Shown: positions 55,555-64,000 of the stretch, piece after piece
Position numbering within the stretch: the first letter of the stretch is position 1
Layout of the letters: each line of letters starts with the position of its first letter
Assembly: GCF_947581915.1 (NCBI RefSeq)
Contig: NZ_CANPWG010000067.1
Span: 1-64,000 of the forward strand
Direction: 5' to 3'
Length of the DNA: 64,000 nucleotides
From: Candidatus Palauibacter scopulicola
GTDB lineage: Bacteria > Gemmatimonadota > Gemmatimonadetes > Palauibacterales > Palauibacteraceae
The notes under the pieces: model-generated
Database searches by the model: none
What the model saw: the letters and a program-made list of their open reading frames with translations, nothing else
What the model was told of the DNA's origin: nothing
Made by a program: the position numbers and the translations under genes

Positions 55555-56709
55555 TCAGAAGCGGGGTGTCAGAACTTTCGCGAACGCGTCCACGACATCC
55601 TGCATCTGGGCAGCCCCCGCCAGCAGCACCTCGTGCTTGATCCAGACCGTCGTGCGGCACAGCACCTCGCACACGGGCAGCCCGGGCTGGAGCGGCTTGC
55701 CGTAGCCGTGGTGTGCCGGGATTCCCTCAGCCCGCAACGCCTCGATCATCCAGCTCTTGTCCCGGCCGTCGCTCGAGCCTGCCCCGAGCCGGGATTCGTC
55801 GATCCGGACCATGAAGACGTGGCAGCCGTGCGCGGTGATGCGCGGGTCCGGGTCCGGCGTGCGCAGGCCGTCGATGTCGGCGAGACCCTTCGCGAGCGCG
55901 TCCATGGCCTGCCGGCGGATGGCCTGCTCGGCGGGGAGGCGTTCCAGTCCGGCGAGGAGCAACGCCGCCTGGAACTCGGTCATGCGGAGGTTGAGTCCCA
56001 CGTCGGCGTGCTCGTGCCGGCTTCCCTCCGGATCGCGGCCGCAGTCGTGCCACGACCACGCCCGCCGATAGAGCGCCTCGTCGCTGGTGAGGACCATTCC
56101 GCCCTCGCCGGCCGTGAGGTTCTTGCTCGACTGGAAGCTGAACGCGCCCGCGTCGCCCAGGGTGCCGACCGCGCGGCCGCGCCAGCTGGCGAGCCACGCC
56201 TGCGCGGCATCCTCGATGACCCGGAGGCCCCGGCGGGCGGCGATCTCGTTCACGCGATCCATGTCCACCGGGCGTCCGCCGATATGAACGGGCAGGATGG
56301 CCGTCGTGCGCTCCGTGATCGCATCCTCGATCCGCGCCGGATCCAGGTTGTGCGTGCCGGCCGCCACGTCGGCGAAGGCGGGAACCGCGCCCAGCGACCG
56401 GATCGCGTGGGCCGTCGCCACGAAGCTGTACGGGCTCGTGACGACTTCGTCGCCGGGCTGCACGCCGGCGGCGACGAGCGCGGCCTGAAGCGCCATTGTG
56501 CCGTTGCAGCAGGCCACGGCGTACCGGGCGCCGTGCAGCGCGGCGAAGCGGGCCTCGAGCTCCGGGACGGCCCCGCCGCCCAGCCCCCAGCGGCCGGACT
56601 CGAGCACCTCCGTCAGGGCGCGCCGCTCCGCCGCCCCGGAGCGCGGCCACGCGGGCCACGGCGCCGTGCGGACCGGGGTGCCGCCGTCGATCGCCAGCCG
56701 GCCGGTCAT
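55555..56709 (-). CDS. DegT/DnrJ/EryC1-family PLP-dependent aminotransferase
   Basis: This 384-residue enzyme has PLP Lys196 in SFQSSKNLTAGEGG. Other marks are CNGTMALQAALVAAGVQPGDEVVTSPYSFVAT, VIEDAAQAWLASWRG and LNLRMTEFQAALLLAGLERL. Members aminate keto-sugars for cell-surface glycans or antibiotics; some act on keto-inositols. Length is normal. No other sugar-nucleotide genes are nearby, so the substrate is open. It lies 22 bp after the BNR propeller gene and before the alcohol dehydrogenase. Confidence 0.92.
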   Translation of the reverse strand: MTGRLAIDGGTPVRTAPWPAWPRSGAAERRALTEVLESGRWGLGGGAVPELEARFAALHGARYAVACCNGTMALQAALVAAGVQPGDEVVTSPYSFVATAHAIRSLGAVPAFADVAAGTHNLDPARIEDAITERTTAILPVHIGGRPVDMDRVNEIAARRGLRVIEDAAQAWLASWRGRAVGTLGDAGAFSFQSSKNLTAGEGGMVLTSDEALYRRAWSWHDCGRDPEGSRHEHADVGLNLRMTEFQAALLLAGLERLPAEQAIRRQAMDALAKGLADIDGLRTPDPDPRITAHGCHVFMVRIDESRLGAGSSDGRDKSWMIEALRAEGIPAHHGYGKPLQPGLPVCEVLCRTTVWIKHEVLLAGAAQMQDVVDAFAKVLTPRF

Positions 56710-56731
56710 GCGCCAGGAAACCGCGCGCGGC

Positions 56732-59700
56732 CTACGAGACGGCGCGCGGCCGGCTCCGTGCGATGATCGCCGGGACGCCCGAGTCCCGCGCGAGCTGGTT
56801 GAACGCGTCGAGCATCTCTCCGAGCACCCGCGAGAGGGCGGCCTCCTCCACCACCCACTCGGCCTCCAGGTCGCCCCAGCGCTCCAGCACGCCGGCGCGG
56901 GGAGGCAGGTCGGAGCCATCCACCTCACCCATGAGCGCCGCCAACTGCATGTTCAGCAGCCCTTCGTAGGCGACCATGTCCTGCTGCGCCGCCCGCCGCT
57001 TCTGGAACAGACGGTCTTCCAGCACGGTGATCGAATCGGCGAGCGCGGCGCCCGCCGCTCCGAGCGCCTCCGCCCCGGAGAGGCCGGCCTCGGACGCCTG
57101 CCCGACTACCGCGTTCACCTGCGCGCGCACGTCCCGGATGTCGTTCAGACCGGTGTGGAGGTCCACGATCGCCCCGAACACCGACTCCAGGAAGCGCCCG
57201 TTCGCGGCGAAATCCGTCTCGGAAATCGCGATCCGCGGATCCCCGCGCACCTCGAAGGGCCGGGTCTGTGCCGGCGCGTCGCCCACCGTCAGGCGGGCGC
57301 TGTACGCCCCCGGCATGACGCGGTAACCGGGCGCGTCTCCGAAGAAGGCGTACGACTCCGCAACCCGCGGCCCACTCTCCACGCGCAGGTCCCAGTACAC
57401 CCGATTGTGCCCCGGCGCGGCGGGCGCGCGCGAGTGCCGGACGCCCAAGGCCGTCGTTGCCGTATCGGTGGTGAACGTGCGGATCACCGCGCCCCCCGCG
57501 TCGAGGATCTCCAGCACGAGCGAAGAGCCCGGCGAGTCCGGCGCTTCCCCGGCTCCCGGCTCCCGCGGCGGGGCGTCCACGACGTAGTCGATCGCCACGC
57601 CCGGCGTCTTGTTCTGTCCCGATGTCGTCGGGCCCACGGGGCCCCCGAGCCCCGCGCTCACGCGGTACGCCGTGGAGGGCGTGTAGAGGTAGTGCCCATC
57701 CGCCGCCTCGGCCTCGGCGTGCTGCCGCAGCGGAGCGAGGTCGTCGAGCACCCAGAAGCCGCGCCCCTGCGTCGCCACGGCGAGATCCCCCGCCTGCACC
57801 TGCAGGTCGGTGATCTGCGTGAGGGGCATGTTCAGGTCCAGGCTCCGCCACGAGGCCCCGTCATCGAAGCTCACGTACATCCCGAGTTCGGTCCCGGCGT
57901 AGAGCAGCCCGCGGCGCGCGGGATCCTCGCGCACGACCCGGGCCCAGGCGTCGGAGCGGTCCGCCCCGATCCCGGCGTCGATGCGCTCCCAGCTCTCGCC
58001 GTAATCCGCGGTCGTGTAGATGTAGGGCGCGAAGTCGTCGAACTTGTAGCGGGCGAGCGTGATGTAGGCGCCACCCGGCTCGTGCGGCGACGGGTCGAGG
58101 GAATTCACCATCCCCTCCGGCATCCCGTCCGGCGTGACGTCCATCCACGTCTCTCCGTTGTCGCGCGTCACGTGGACGAGGCCGTCGTCCGCTCCCACCC
58201 AGATCGTCCCCGCCTCCAGCGGCGACTCCGCCATCGCCATGATCGTGTTGTAGACCTCGCCTCCCGCGGCCTCGTTCGTGAACGGCCCGCCCGCCGCCAC
58301 GTGCTTCTCCGGCTCGTTCCGCGTGAGGTCGGGCGAGATCTCCTCCCACGTCACCCCGCGGTCGCTCGACCGCAACAGGTGCTGCGCCCCGTGGTAGATC
58401 ACGCTCGGGTCGTGCGGCGACACGACGACCGGACCGTTCCAGTTCCAGCGGTAGCGCATGTCCTCGGCATCCATCCCGAGCTGGAACTGCGGGTACGCCT
58501 GCACGCTGCGCGCGGAGCCGAGTTCCGTGTCCAGCTCCGTGATGATCCCCTGGATCGACGTCGCGTACAGGTAGCGCGGGTCGTCGGGATCGAAGGCGAC
58601 CCAGGCCGATTCCCCGCCCCCCGCGTCGATCCAGTCCTTCCAGCCCAGCCCGCCGGCGTGCGTCGCCCAGCCCAGCATGCCCACGCTCGTGTTGTCCTGC
58701 TGTCCCCCGTACATGCGGTACGGGAACCGGTTGTCCACCGCGAGCCGGTAGATCTGCGCCGTGGGCTGGTTCTCCTGCGTGGACCAGGTCTCGCCGCCGT
58801 TGAAGGTGACCGTCCCTCCCCCGTCGTTGGCGGAGAGCATGACCTCGCTATCGAACGGGTTGATCCACAGGTCGTGGTGATCGACGTGCGGCGTCTGGAT
58901 CGTCTCCCAGCTCCGCCCGCCATCGATCGACTTGAGGAAGGGCGAGTTCATCACGTAGACGGTCTCGCGGTCCAGCGGGTCCGCGTACAGCTCGATGTAG
59001 TACCAGGCTCGCCCGCGCAGCTGGCGCTCCGAGCTCGTCAGCGACCAGGTGTTCCCGCCGTCGTCCGAGCGGTAGACGCCGTCCACGTCCTCGTCCGCCT
59101 CGATCAGCGCCCACACCCGGTCGGGGTCGGCCGGAGACACGTCGATCGCCGTCTTCCCCATGAGATCGGGCAGGCCCGCGTTGATCTCCTCCCACGTGTC
59201 TCCGCCGTCCGTCGACTTCCAGAAGCCCGAGCCGGGCCCGCCGCTCCGGATGTACCACGGCTCGCGGTCGTGGTCCCACATGGAGGCGTAGAGGATGCGC
59301 GGGTTCGTGCGGTCCATCGCGAGGTCCGAGGCGCCCGTGTTCTCGTCCACGTGGAGGACGAGTTCCCAGTTCTCGCCGCCATCCGCCGAGCGATAGATCC
59401 CCCGATCCGGCGACGGCGCGAAGGGCGACCCCTGGGCGGCGACGTAGACGAGATCCGGATCCCGGGGATGCACGCGGATGCGGGAGATGACGCGGGTGGG
59501 GGCGAGGCCCATGTGCCTCCATGTGCGGCCCGCATCCGTCGAGCGGTAGACGCCGTCGCCGTGCGAGGTCGTGACGCCGCGGATCGAGTGCTCGCCCATC
59601 CCGACGTACACGACGTTCGGGTCGGATTCGGAGACGGCCACCGCGCCCACGGACGAGGTGCCCACGAAGCCGTCCGTCACCGGATGCCAGCTGATGCCGG

Positions 59701-59989
59701 CATCGGACGTCTTCCATACGCCGCCGCCCGCCGTCCCCATGTAGTACGTGAGACGGTCGCCGGGGACCCCCGCCGCGGCGACGGCCCGCCCGCCGCGGAA
59801 CGGCCCCACGTTGCGCCACCGCATCGACTGGTAGAGCGCGGTCTCGGCCTCCGCATCGCCGGCCGGCTCCTGGATCGGGGCTGTCGCGCGCGCCTCCGCC
59901 GCCGGCGCCGCAAGGATCAGCGCCACGAGGAAGCCGCGCGCGCGTCGCGAGAGGTCGGGGAGAGGGATTCTCAAGTCGATCGAGCACAT
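56732..59989 (-). CDS. Large secreted BNR/VPS10-type beta-propeller protein
   Basis: This 1085-residue protein has a signal segment (GFLVALILAAPAAEARA) and many Asp-box repeats: TSDAGISWHPV, STDAGRTWRHM, SADGGENWELV, STDGGDTWEEI, SDDGGNTWSLT, SIDGGRSWETI and SSDRGVTWEEI. A beta-sandwich near 780-930 and a helical tail follow. Layout parallels the 1071-aa protein at 7-10 kb: propeller, the QDNTSVG/QDNNSYRG motif, beta domain and helices. They are distant paralogues. No catalytic residues are identified. ATG 59989 has GGAGG upstream. It heads a possible operon with DegT and the alcohol dehydrogenase. Confidence 0.85.
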   Translation of the reverse strand: MCSIDLRIPLPDLSRRARGFLVALILAAPAAEARATAPIQEPAGDAEAETALYQSMRWRNVGPFRGGRAVAAAGVPGDRLTYYMGTAGGGVWKTSDAGISWHPVTDGFVGTSSVGAVAVSESDPNVVYVGMGEHSIRGVTTSHGDGVYRSTDAGRTWRHMGLAPTRVISRIRVHPRDPDLVYVAAQGSPFAPSPDRGIYRSADGGENWELVLHVDENTGASDLAMDRTNPRILYASMWDHDREPWYIRSGGPGSGFWKSTDGGDTWEEINAGLPDLMGKTAIDVSPADPDRVWALIEADEDVDGVYRSDDGGNTWSLTSSERQLRGRAWYYIELYADPLDRETVYVMNSPFLKSIDGGRSWETIQTPHVDHHDLWINPFDSEVMLSANDGGGTVTFNGGETWSTQENQPTAQIYRLAVDNRFPYRMYGGQQDNTSVGMLGWATHAGGLGWKDWIDAGGGESAWVAFDPDDPRYLYATSIQGIITELDTELGSARSVQAYPQFQLGMDAEDMRYRWNWNGPVVVSPHDPSVIYHGAQHLLRSSDRGVTWEEISPDLTRNEPEKHVAAGGPFTNEAAGGEVYNTIMAMAESPLEAGTIWVGADDGLVHVTRDNGETWMDVTPDGMPEGMVNSLDPSPHEPGGAYITLARYKFDDFAPYIYTTADYGESWERIDAGIGADRSDAWARVVREDPARRGLLYAGTELGMYVSFDDGASWRSLDLNMPLTQITDLQVQAGDLAVATQGRGFWVLDDLAPLRQHAEAEAADGHYLYTPSTAYRVSAGLGGPVGPTTSGQNKTPGVAIDYVVDAPPREPGAGEAPDSPGSSLVLEILDAGGAVIRTFTTDTATTALGVRHSRAPAAPGHNRVYWDLRVESGPRVAESYAFFGDAPGYRVMPGAYSARLTVGDAPAQTRPFEVRGDPRIAISETDFAANGRFLESVFGAIVDLHTGLNDIRDVRAQVNAVVGQASEAGLSGAEALGAAGAALADSITVLEDRLFQKRRAAQQDMVAYEGLLNMQLAALMGEVDGSDLPPRAGVLERWGDLEAEWVVEEAALSRVLGEMLDAFNQLARDSGVPAIIARSRPRAVS

Positions 59990-60109
59990 GGGAGCGGACC
60001 TCCGAGGTTGGCGTGTCGGCACCGGGGCCGACCCCGTTTCATATTGGGCGCGAAGAATAAGCGGTTCCGCAGCGCCGCCGACAGAATCCCCAGCCCAGGC
60101 AGAGGTCGC

Positions 60110-60967
60110 ATGGACGTACTGCTGAAGCGTTTCGCCGGGCGTCTCACGCTCACGCTCTCGCTGGTCGTGCTGGAGTCCGCCGGCTGGCTGCTCTTCCCGC
60201 TCGTCATCGGCCGCGCCATCGACGGCGTTCTCGCGGGCTCAACGCGGGGTCTGTACGAACTCGCCGGACTCGGGATCGGGACGATCTTCATCGCGATCGG
60301 CCGCCGGGTCGTCGACAGCCGCGCCTATGCCGGCATCTACGTCCGGCTGGGCGAGGAGATGGTCGCCTCCACCGCCGAGCGCAGCACGTCGACCCGGACG
60401 GCGCGGCTCGGGATGCTCCGGGAGATCGTCGAGTTCTTCGAGCACTCCCTCCCCCAGCTCATCACGAGCGCCATCGGGCTCGCCGGCACCGTCGTGATCC
60501 TCTCGACGTTGAACGTTCCCGTGTTTCTGGGCTGCCTCGCCGTCGCCGTCGCCACGGGCATCCTGTACGCGCTCACGGGAAAGTTGACGACGCGCTACAA
60601 CGAGGGGCTCAACGATGAGCACGAGCGGCAGGTCGACGCCGTCGACAGCGGCGATCCCGTCCGCCTCGGCGAGCACCTGCGCGCCATGACGCGGTGGAAT
60701 ATCCGGCTCTCCGACCTCGAGGCCGGCACCTTCGGCATCAACTGGGTGCTCATGATGGGCCTGCTGGTGTTCGCGGTCGGCATCTCGGCGGAGCGCACCG
60801 TCGAGTACGGCGCCGTGTTCGCCATCGTCATGTACGTCTTCCAGTTCGTGGAATCGCTGATGGCCCTCCCCTTCTACTACCAGCAGTGGCTGCGGCTGCG
60901 GGAGATCTCGGGCCGGCTGGCACGCGTCGGCGCCGAGGCCGGCACCGAGGCCGGCGCCACGCCGTGA
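60110..60967 (+). CDS. ABC-transporter transmembrane domain protein lacking an ATPase domain
   Basis: This 285-residue protein has six membrane segments with ABC-exporter type-I features (VVLESAGWLLFPLVIGRAIDGVLAG, a coupling-helix-like stretch, EIVEFFEHSLPQLITSAIG, MALPFYYQQWLRLREISGRLARV). It stops before any Walker A. It fits the ABC_membrane_3 type of stand-alone six-TM proteins. No ATPase gene lies beside it. Role unknown; it could pair with a distant ATPase or act alone. AGAGG precedes ATG 60110. It is divergent from the BNR gene and convergent with the D-aminoacylase-like gene. Confidence 0.85.
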   Translation: MDVLLKRFAGRLTLTLSLVVLESAGWLLFPLVIGRAIDGVLAGSTRGLYELAGLGIGTIFIAIGRRVVDSRAYAGIYVRLGEEMVASTAERSTSTRTARLGMLREIVEFFEHSLPQLITSAIGLAGTVVILSTLNVPVFLGCLAVAVATGILYALTGKLTTRYNEGLNDEHERQVDAVDSGDPVRLGEHLRAMTRWNIRLSDLEAGTFGINWVLMMGLLVFAVGISAERTVEYGAVFAIVMYVFQFVESLMALPFYYQQWLRLREISGRLARVGAEAGTEAGATP

Positions 60968-60976
60968 CCGCCGGAC

Positions 60977-62407
60977 TCAGTCGCGGCGGATGGCCTGGCC
61001 GGGGAGGGCGGTCTCGATGAGTTCCGCGTCGCGGACCACGAAGGTGCCCGCGACGAGCACGTGCTCGATCCCGGACGACGGCTCCGTGGGCGACTGGAAG
61101 GTCGCGTTGTCGATGACGGTGGCGGGGTCGAAGACGGTGATGTCGGCGTCCGCCCCGACCCGGATCCGGCCCTTGTTCGCCATCTGCGGCACATAGGCGT
61201 CCAGCCGCTGCGCCGGCATCAGCGTCATCTTCCGGAGCGCGTCCATGAGGGTGAGGAGACCCTCCTCGCGCACGTAGCGGCCGAGCACGCGGGCGAAGGT
61301 CCCCGCCCCGCGCGGATGTCCCTGGCCGTTGACGAACGGAACCCCATCGCTCGCCACCATCACGAGCGGGTGGGCGAGCGCCAGTTCGAACATCTCCTCG
61401 GGAATGATGTGGGCGATGATCCGGCCGCCGGCCTCTCGCCGCTCGTTGAACGTCTCCTCCGTCAGACGTTCGCCCGTCGCGTCCCACTCGATGTCGCTGA
61501 AGTCGCCCCCGAGCCGCTCCCGCCAGCCCGGATCGAAGATCGCGGCCCGGATGTCGGTGGAGGCCGCCGTGTAGGGATAGACCTCGGTCGTCACGTCCAG
61601 CCCGCTCGCCTGCGCCCCCTCGATCATGGTGAGGAGCGTCGGCACCTGTCCGAGGCCGCTCGATCCGATGTGGACGATGTGGACCCCGCCCCCCGTCGAC
61701 GCCGCGTTCGCGATCATCTCGTGCACGGCCTCGATCGAGCTTCCGGGTTCGACGAGTCCGGCGTAGCGGACGTGGACGAAGCTCGTCACGCCCTCTTCCG
61801 CCGCGAGCTGGAACAGGCGGTGGATCTCCTCGCGCCGGGCCCCGGGCGTGTACTCGATGCCGAAGCCGAGGCCGAGCGCGCCGCGTCCGAGTTCATCGCG
61901 CAGCCGGCTCTCCATGACCGCCACCTGCTCGAGGTCGGCGGCGAGCCGGACCGCTTGCCTCTGCCCGCCGAGGGCGAGTCGGCGGGCCGCCCCGTGCGAG
62001 GCGGTGGCGCCGTAGTGGATGGCGGCCTGCCCTTCCCGGCTCGCGTACCACTCCTCCACGTCGCCGGTGCCGCCCTCCAGTTCGAGCGCGGTCGTGACCC
62101 CGTCCTGCGCCTGCAACTGGCTCGAGAAGAGGTCCTGGCCGTGGGCGTGGAGGTCGATGAACCCCGGCGCGACGACGAGACCGGACACGTCGACCACGGT
62201 CTCACCCTCCAGCGGAGACTCTGAAATCGCGGCGATCGTCCCGTCGCGGATCCCGACGTGGCGCACCGCGTCGAGACCGGACTCGGGGTCCATCACGCGC
62301 CCGCCCGCAAGGACGAGGTCGTAGCTCTGAGCCGCCGCGCCGGAAACGGTCGAGGCGAGGGCCGAGACGAGGGCGGCGGCGATGGCGGTCAGCGTTCGGA
62401 ACTGCAT
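60977..62407 (-). CDS. Secreted amidohydrolase, D-aminoacylase/dihydroorotase-like
   Basis: This 476-residue protein has a signal peptide (TAIAAALVSALASTVSGAAAQ). Metal ligands are in GFIDLHAHGQD, E in ALELEGGTGD, H in FVHVRYAG and VHIVHIGSSG, and D in VMVASDGVPFV. The GHPRGAGTFARVLGRYVRE loop and KMTLMPAQRL are typical of N-acyl-D-amino-acid deacylases. GGAGGG lies 8 bp before ATG 62407. It follows the DUF819 transporter by 46 bp, suggesting uptake and hydrolysis of an N-acylated or D-amino-acid compound, with ProC further upstream. Confidence 0.9.
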   Translation of the reverse strand: MQFRTLTAIAAALVSALASTVSGAAAQSYDLVLAGGRVMDPESGLDAVRHVGIRDGTIAAISESPLEGETVVDVSGLVVAPGFIDLHAHGQDLFSSQLQAQDGVTTALELEGGTGDVEEWYASREGQAAIHYGATASHGAARRLALGGQRQAVRLAADLEQVAVMESRLRDELGRGALGLGFGIEYTPGARREEIHRLFQLAAEEGVTSFVHVRYAGLVEPGSSIEAVHEMIANAASTGGGVHIVHIGSSGLGQVPTLLTMIEGAQASGLDVTTEVYPYTAASTDIRAAIFDPGWRERLGGDFSDIEWDATGERLTEETFNERREAGGRIIAHIIPEEMFELALAHPLVMVASDGVPFVNGQGHPRGAGTFARVLGRYVREEGLLTLMDALRKMTLMPAQRLDAYVPQMANKGRIRVGADADITVFDPATVIDNATFQSPTEPSSGIEHVLVAGTFVVRDAELIETALPGQAIRRD

Positions 62408-62453
62408 GGGGAGGGCCCTCCGTTCCTGGTTCCGTATCATCAGGGCAACGGCT

Positions 62454-63656
62454 TCATCCGAGCAGCGCAGGGAGCACGCGCGCGACCGTCAGTCCGAGGA
62501 AGGTGCCGGCGGCGTTGCCCAGCGACCCGATCAGGACGGCCGGGAGCACGAGATCGCCGCGCCCGAGGCTGCGCGCCAGCGCGAGCGCGGAGGTGCCGCC
62601 GCCCACGTTGGCCTGCGACGCCACGGCCGCGATGTCCACGTCCAGCCGGAGGAGTCGGGCCGCGCCGAAGGTGATGAACCCGTGCACGACGACGATCGTG
62701 AGGGTGAAGACGAGGAGGGCCAGGCCGAGCGGGCCGATGTCGGCGAGCGCCCGCACGTCGCAGTGGGCGCCGATCACGCACAGGAAGAGGTAGACGGAGA
62801 ACAGGCCCAGCGTGCGGCTGCCGGCGAGATCCGCGATGGCCCGGAACTGGGCGAGGATGAGAGCGATCACCGTGAGGATCAGGATGTCGGGGATCGGGAA
62901 GCCCATGGCCGCGGTCCAGGCCTCCAGCCGCTGCGAGGCCCACAGCGTCCCGAAACCGATCGCGAGGACGAGGGCGAGATCGACCGGGTGCACGCGCTCG
63001 GTGTCCTCGTCGACTCCGAGGTCCGGGGCCCGGTCGGCGGAACCCGGCGCCGCGTCCGCCGGCCCGACCCAACTCCGGACGGACTTCGGCCAGTGCGGCC
63101 GCAGCCAGCGCGGAATCGCGATCGTCGCGGCCATCCACACGGTCGTCATGATCGAGTCCACGGCCGACGCGCCGCCGAACAACACGCCCTCGCGCATGAC
63201 GTCGTATCTGAGCGCGACCGCGTTGAAGTTCACGCTGCCGCCCGTGTAGGTGCCCGTGAACATCCCCCCCAGCGGCCCGAACAGGGGACCGATCCGCTCC
63301 GGCCCGTCCACGAGGGCCATGCCCGCGATCACCCCGGCCACGGTCCCCAGCGACCCGATGAGGAAGAGCGTGATGATCGGCAATCCGGCGCGGAGGATGT
63401 CGCGCAGGTTGACCTTCAGGAGGAGCCACACGATCGCGAGTGGGGCAACGGTACGGAAAATCGCGTCGTACGCCGGTACCGGGTTCGTATCGGTCGAGGA
63501 GGTCGGAAGCAGGCCGAAGTTCGCGATGATCGCGGTGAAGATGATGACCATCAGCGCGGTGCCGCCGTGCCGCAGGAAGCTCCGGCGCACGAGCCATTCC
63601 GTCCCCGCGATGACGAGGCACAGGACGGCGACGATGTAGAGCGTCTGCGCGGTCAC
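62454..63656 (-). CDS. DUF819-family membrane transporter
   Basis: This 400-residue protein has about 11 membrane segments. DUF819 marks are GPLGGMFTGTYTGGSVNFNAVALRYDV, ASAVDSIMTTVWMA, SVYLFLCVIGAHCDVRAL and VASQANVGGGTSALALA. The family is thought to move organic acids or dipeptides, but few are characterised. The start is a GTG at 63656 with a weak Shine-Dalgarno. It lies 19 bp after the proC stop and 46 bp before the D-aminoacylase-like gene; the three look like one operon. Confidence 0.9.
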   Translation of the reverse strand: MTAQTLYIVAVLCLVIAGTEWLVRRSFLRHGGTALMVIIFTAIIANFGLLPTSSTDTNPVPAYDAIFRTVAPLAIVWLLLKVNLRDILRAGLPIITLFLIGSLGTVAGVIAGMALVDGPERIGPLFGPLGGMFTGTYTGGSVNFNAVALRYDVMREGVLFGGASAVDSIMTTVWMAATIAIPRWLRPHWPKSVRSWVGPADAAPGSADRAPDLGVDEDTERVHPVDLALVLAIGFGTLWASQRLEAWTAAMGFPIPDILILTVIALILAQFRAIADLAGSRTLGLFSVYLFLCVIGAHCDVRALADIGPLGLALLVFTLTIVVVHGFITFGAARLLRLDVDIAAVASQANVGGGTSALALARSLGRGDLVLPAVLIGSLGNAAGTFLGLTVARVLPALLG

Positions 63657-63675
63657 GGCGGGCCCCGATCAGTCA

Positions 63676-64000
63676 TCAGTCATCGGCATAGAGCGACTCG
63701 GCCTTCACGGCGGAGGTCGTGATCCCCTTGATGAAGGCGGAGGAGAAGCCGCGGTGCTCCATTTCGTTGAGGCCGGCGATCGTGCAGCCGCGCGGCGTCG
63801 TCACGCTGTCGATCTCGCGCTCGGGGTGACGGCCCTGATCCCGGACGAGGGCCGCGGCGCCGAGCGCGGTCTGGGCCGCCATCCGGAGCGCTTCGTCGGG
63901 GTGGAAGCCGATCTCGATGCCGCCCTGGCAGGCGGCGCGCACCGCCCGCAGGAAGAACGCCACGCCGCAGGCGCAGAGGGCCGTGGCGGGCACCATGTGC
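63676..64000 (-). CDS. proC: Pyrroline-5-carboxylate reductase, C-terminal part (gene leaves right edge)
   Basis: The frame is open to the window edge, so the N-terminal NADP-binding half is missing. The visible ~107 residues hold TALCACGVAFFLRAVRAACQGGIEIGF, then ALRMAAQTALGAAAL, HPEREIDSVTTPRGCTIAGLNEMEHRGFSSAFIKGI, which is the ProC dimer and substrate domain. It makes proline from pyrroline-5-carboxylate. The usual SGSGPA turn reads CACGVA, as in the Bacteroidetes-type ProC I recall. It is the first visible gene of an operon with DUF819 and the amidohydrolase. Confidence 0.9.
   Translation of the reverse strand, partial: HMVPATALCACGVAFFLRAVRAACQGGIEIGFHPDEALRMAAQTALGAAALVRDQGRHPEREIDSVTTPRGCTIAGLNEMEHRGFSSAFIKGITTSAVKAESLYADD

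Noticed and set aside
56498-60109. A plus-strand frame of ~1200 codons leading into the ABC-type membrane protein
   Set aside because: The part before 60110 is antisense to the DegT and BNR genes. A good start with AGAGG exists at 60110.

Overview
The window is about 68-70 % G+C and gene-dense. Genes lie on both strands, mostly in short operons joined by ATGA, GTGA or TGATG overlaps. Secreted propyl-oligopeptidase-like peptidases, very large BNR/VPS10-type propeller proteins, amidohydrolases with signal peptides, a DUF885 protein, a SusC-less TonB receptor and many PIN-domain toxins together suggest a Gram-negative chemoheterotroph. The best guess is Gemmatimonadota or a near relative living on peptides and other organic matter. 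This is inferred from gene content only: there is no rRNA or marker phylogeny here. Five tRNA genes are present, all on the minus strand: Ser-GGA, Ser-GCT, Gln-CTG, Arg-CCT and Gly-TCC.

Layout. 0-1 kb: the end of a hipA-like kinase gene, a tandem repeat that copies the 3' end of tRNA-Ser, and three tRNAs. 1.4-13 kb (minus): a GntR regulator, and a five-gene train running S9 peptidase > BNR propeller > small beta-barrel > ligA > polX. 13.3-14.7 kb (plus): two type II toxin-antitoxin modules with VapC toxins. 14.7-17.8 kb (minus): type-5 uracil-DNA glycosylase, HAD phosphatase, DUF885 protein. 18-21 kb: a TonB receptor gene split by an in-frame amber codon, a truncated subtilase, and a free-standing I9-like propeptide gene. 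21.5-32 kb: amidohydrolase, serine hydrolase, rhamnulose-phosphate aldolase/dehydrogenase, a third VapC module, a second S9 peptidase, a glycosidase-like Tat protein with a CBM9-like partner, and twin lipoproteins. 32-38.6 kb (plus): quinoprotein dehydrogenase, GcvT-like protein and two tandem PYROXD2-like flavoproteins, the last three joined by GTGA overlaps. 38.7-42.4 kb: VOC protein, malate dehydrogenase, and a sodium/solute symporter with a small membrane partner. 42.5-50.3 kb: Fic AMP-transferase behind a 12-bp repeat array, an ABC-2 exporter coupled to an amidohydrolase-CIA30 fusion, and two more amidohydrolases. 50.3-54 kb (minus): a nucleobase permease with an unusual cytosolic tail, then hipBA behind three identical palindromes beside tRNA-Gly. 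54-64 kb: cupin, zinc alcohol dehydrogenase, DegT aminotransferase, second BNR propeller, ABC transmembrane-only protein, D-aminoacylase-like amidohydrolase, DUF819 transporter and the end of proC.

Themes. (1) Peptide and organic-nitrogen scavenging: two S9 peptidases, DUF885, five amidohydrolases and several transporters. (2) DNA repair: ligA is translationally coupled to polX, and a UDG lies 8 kb away, enough for a base-excision or gap-filling route. (3) A high load of growth-arrest modules (three VapC modules, hipBA, partial hipA, Fic), several with clear operator arrays. (4) Gene decay near 18-21 kb. No CRISPR array, IS transposase, phage gene or rRNA is seen. No gap without a gene exceeds 300 bp except the tRNA-derived repeat at 329-573; 13068-13312 and 21102-21363 hold no further feature I can support.
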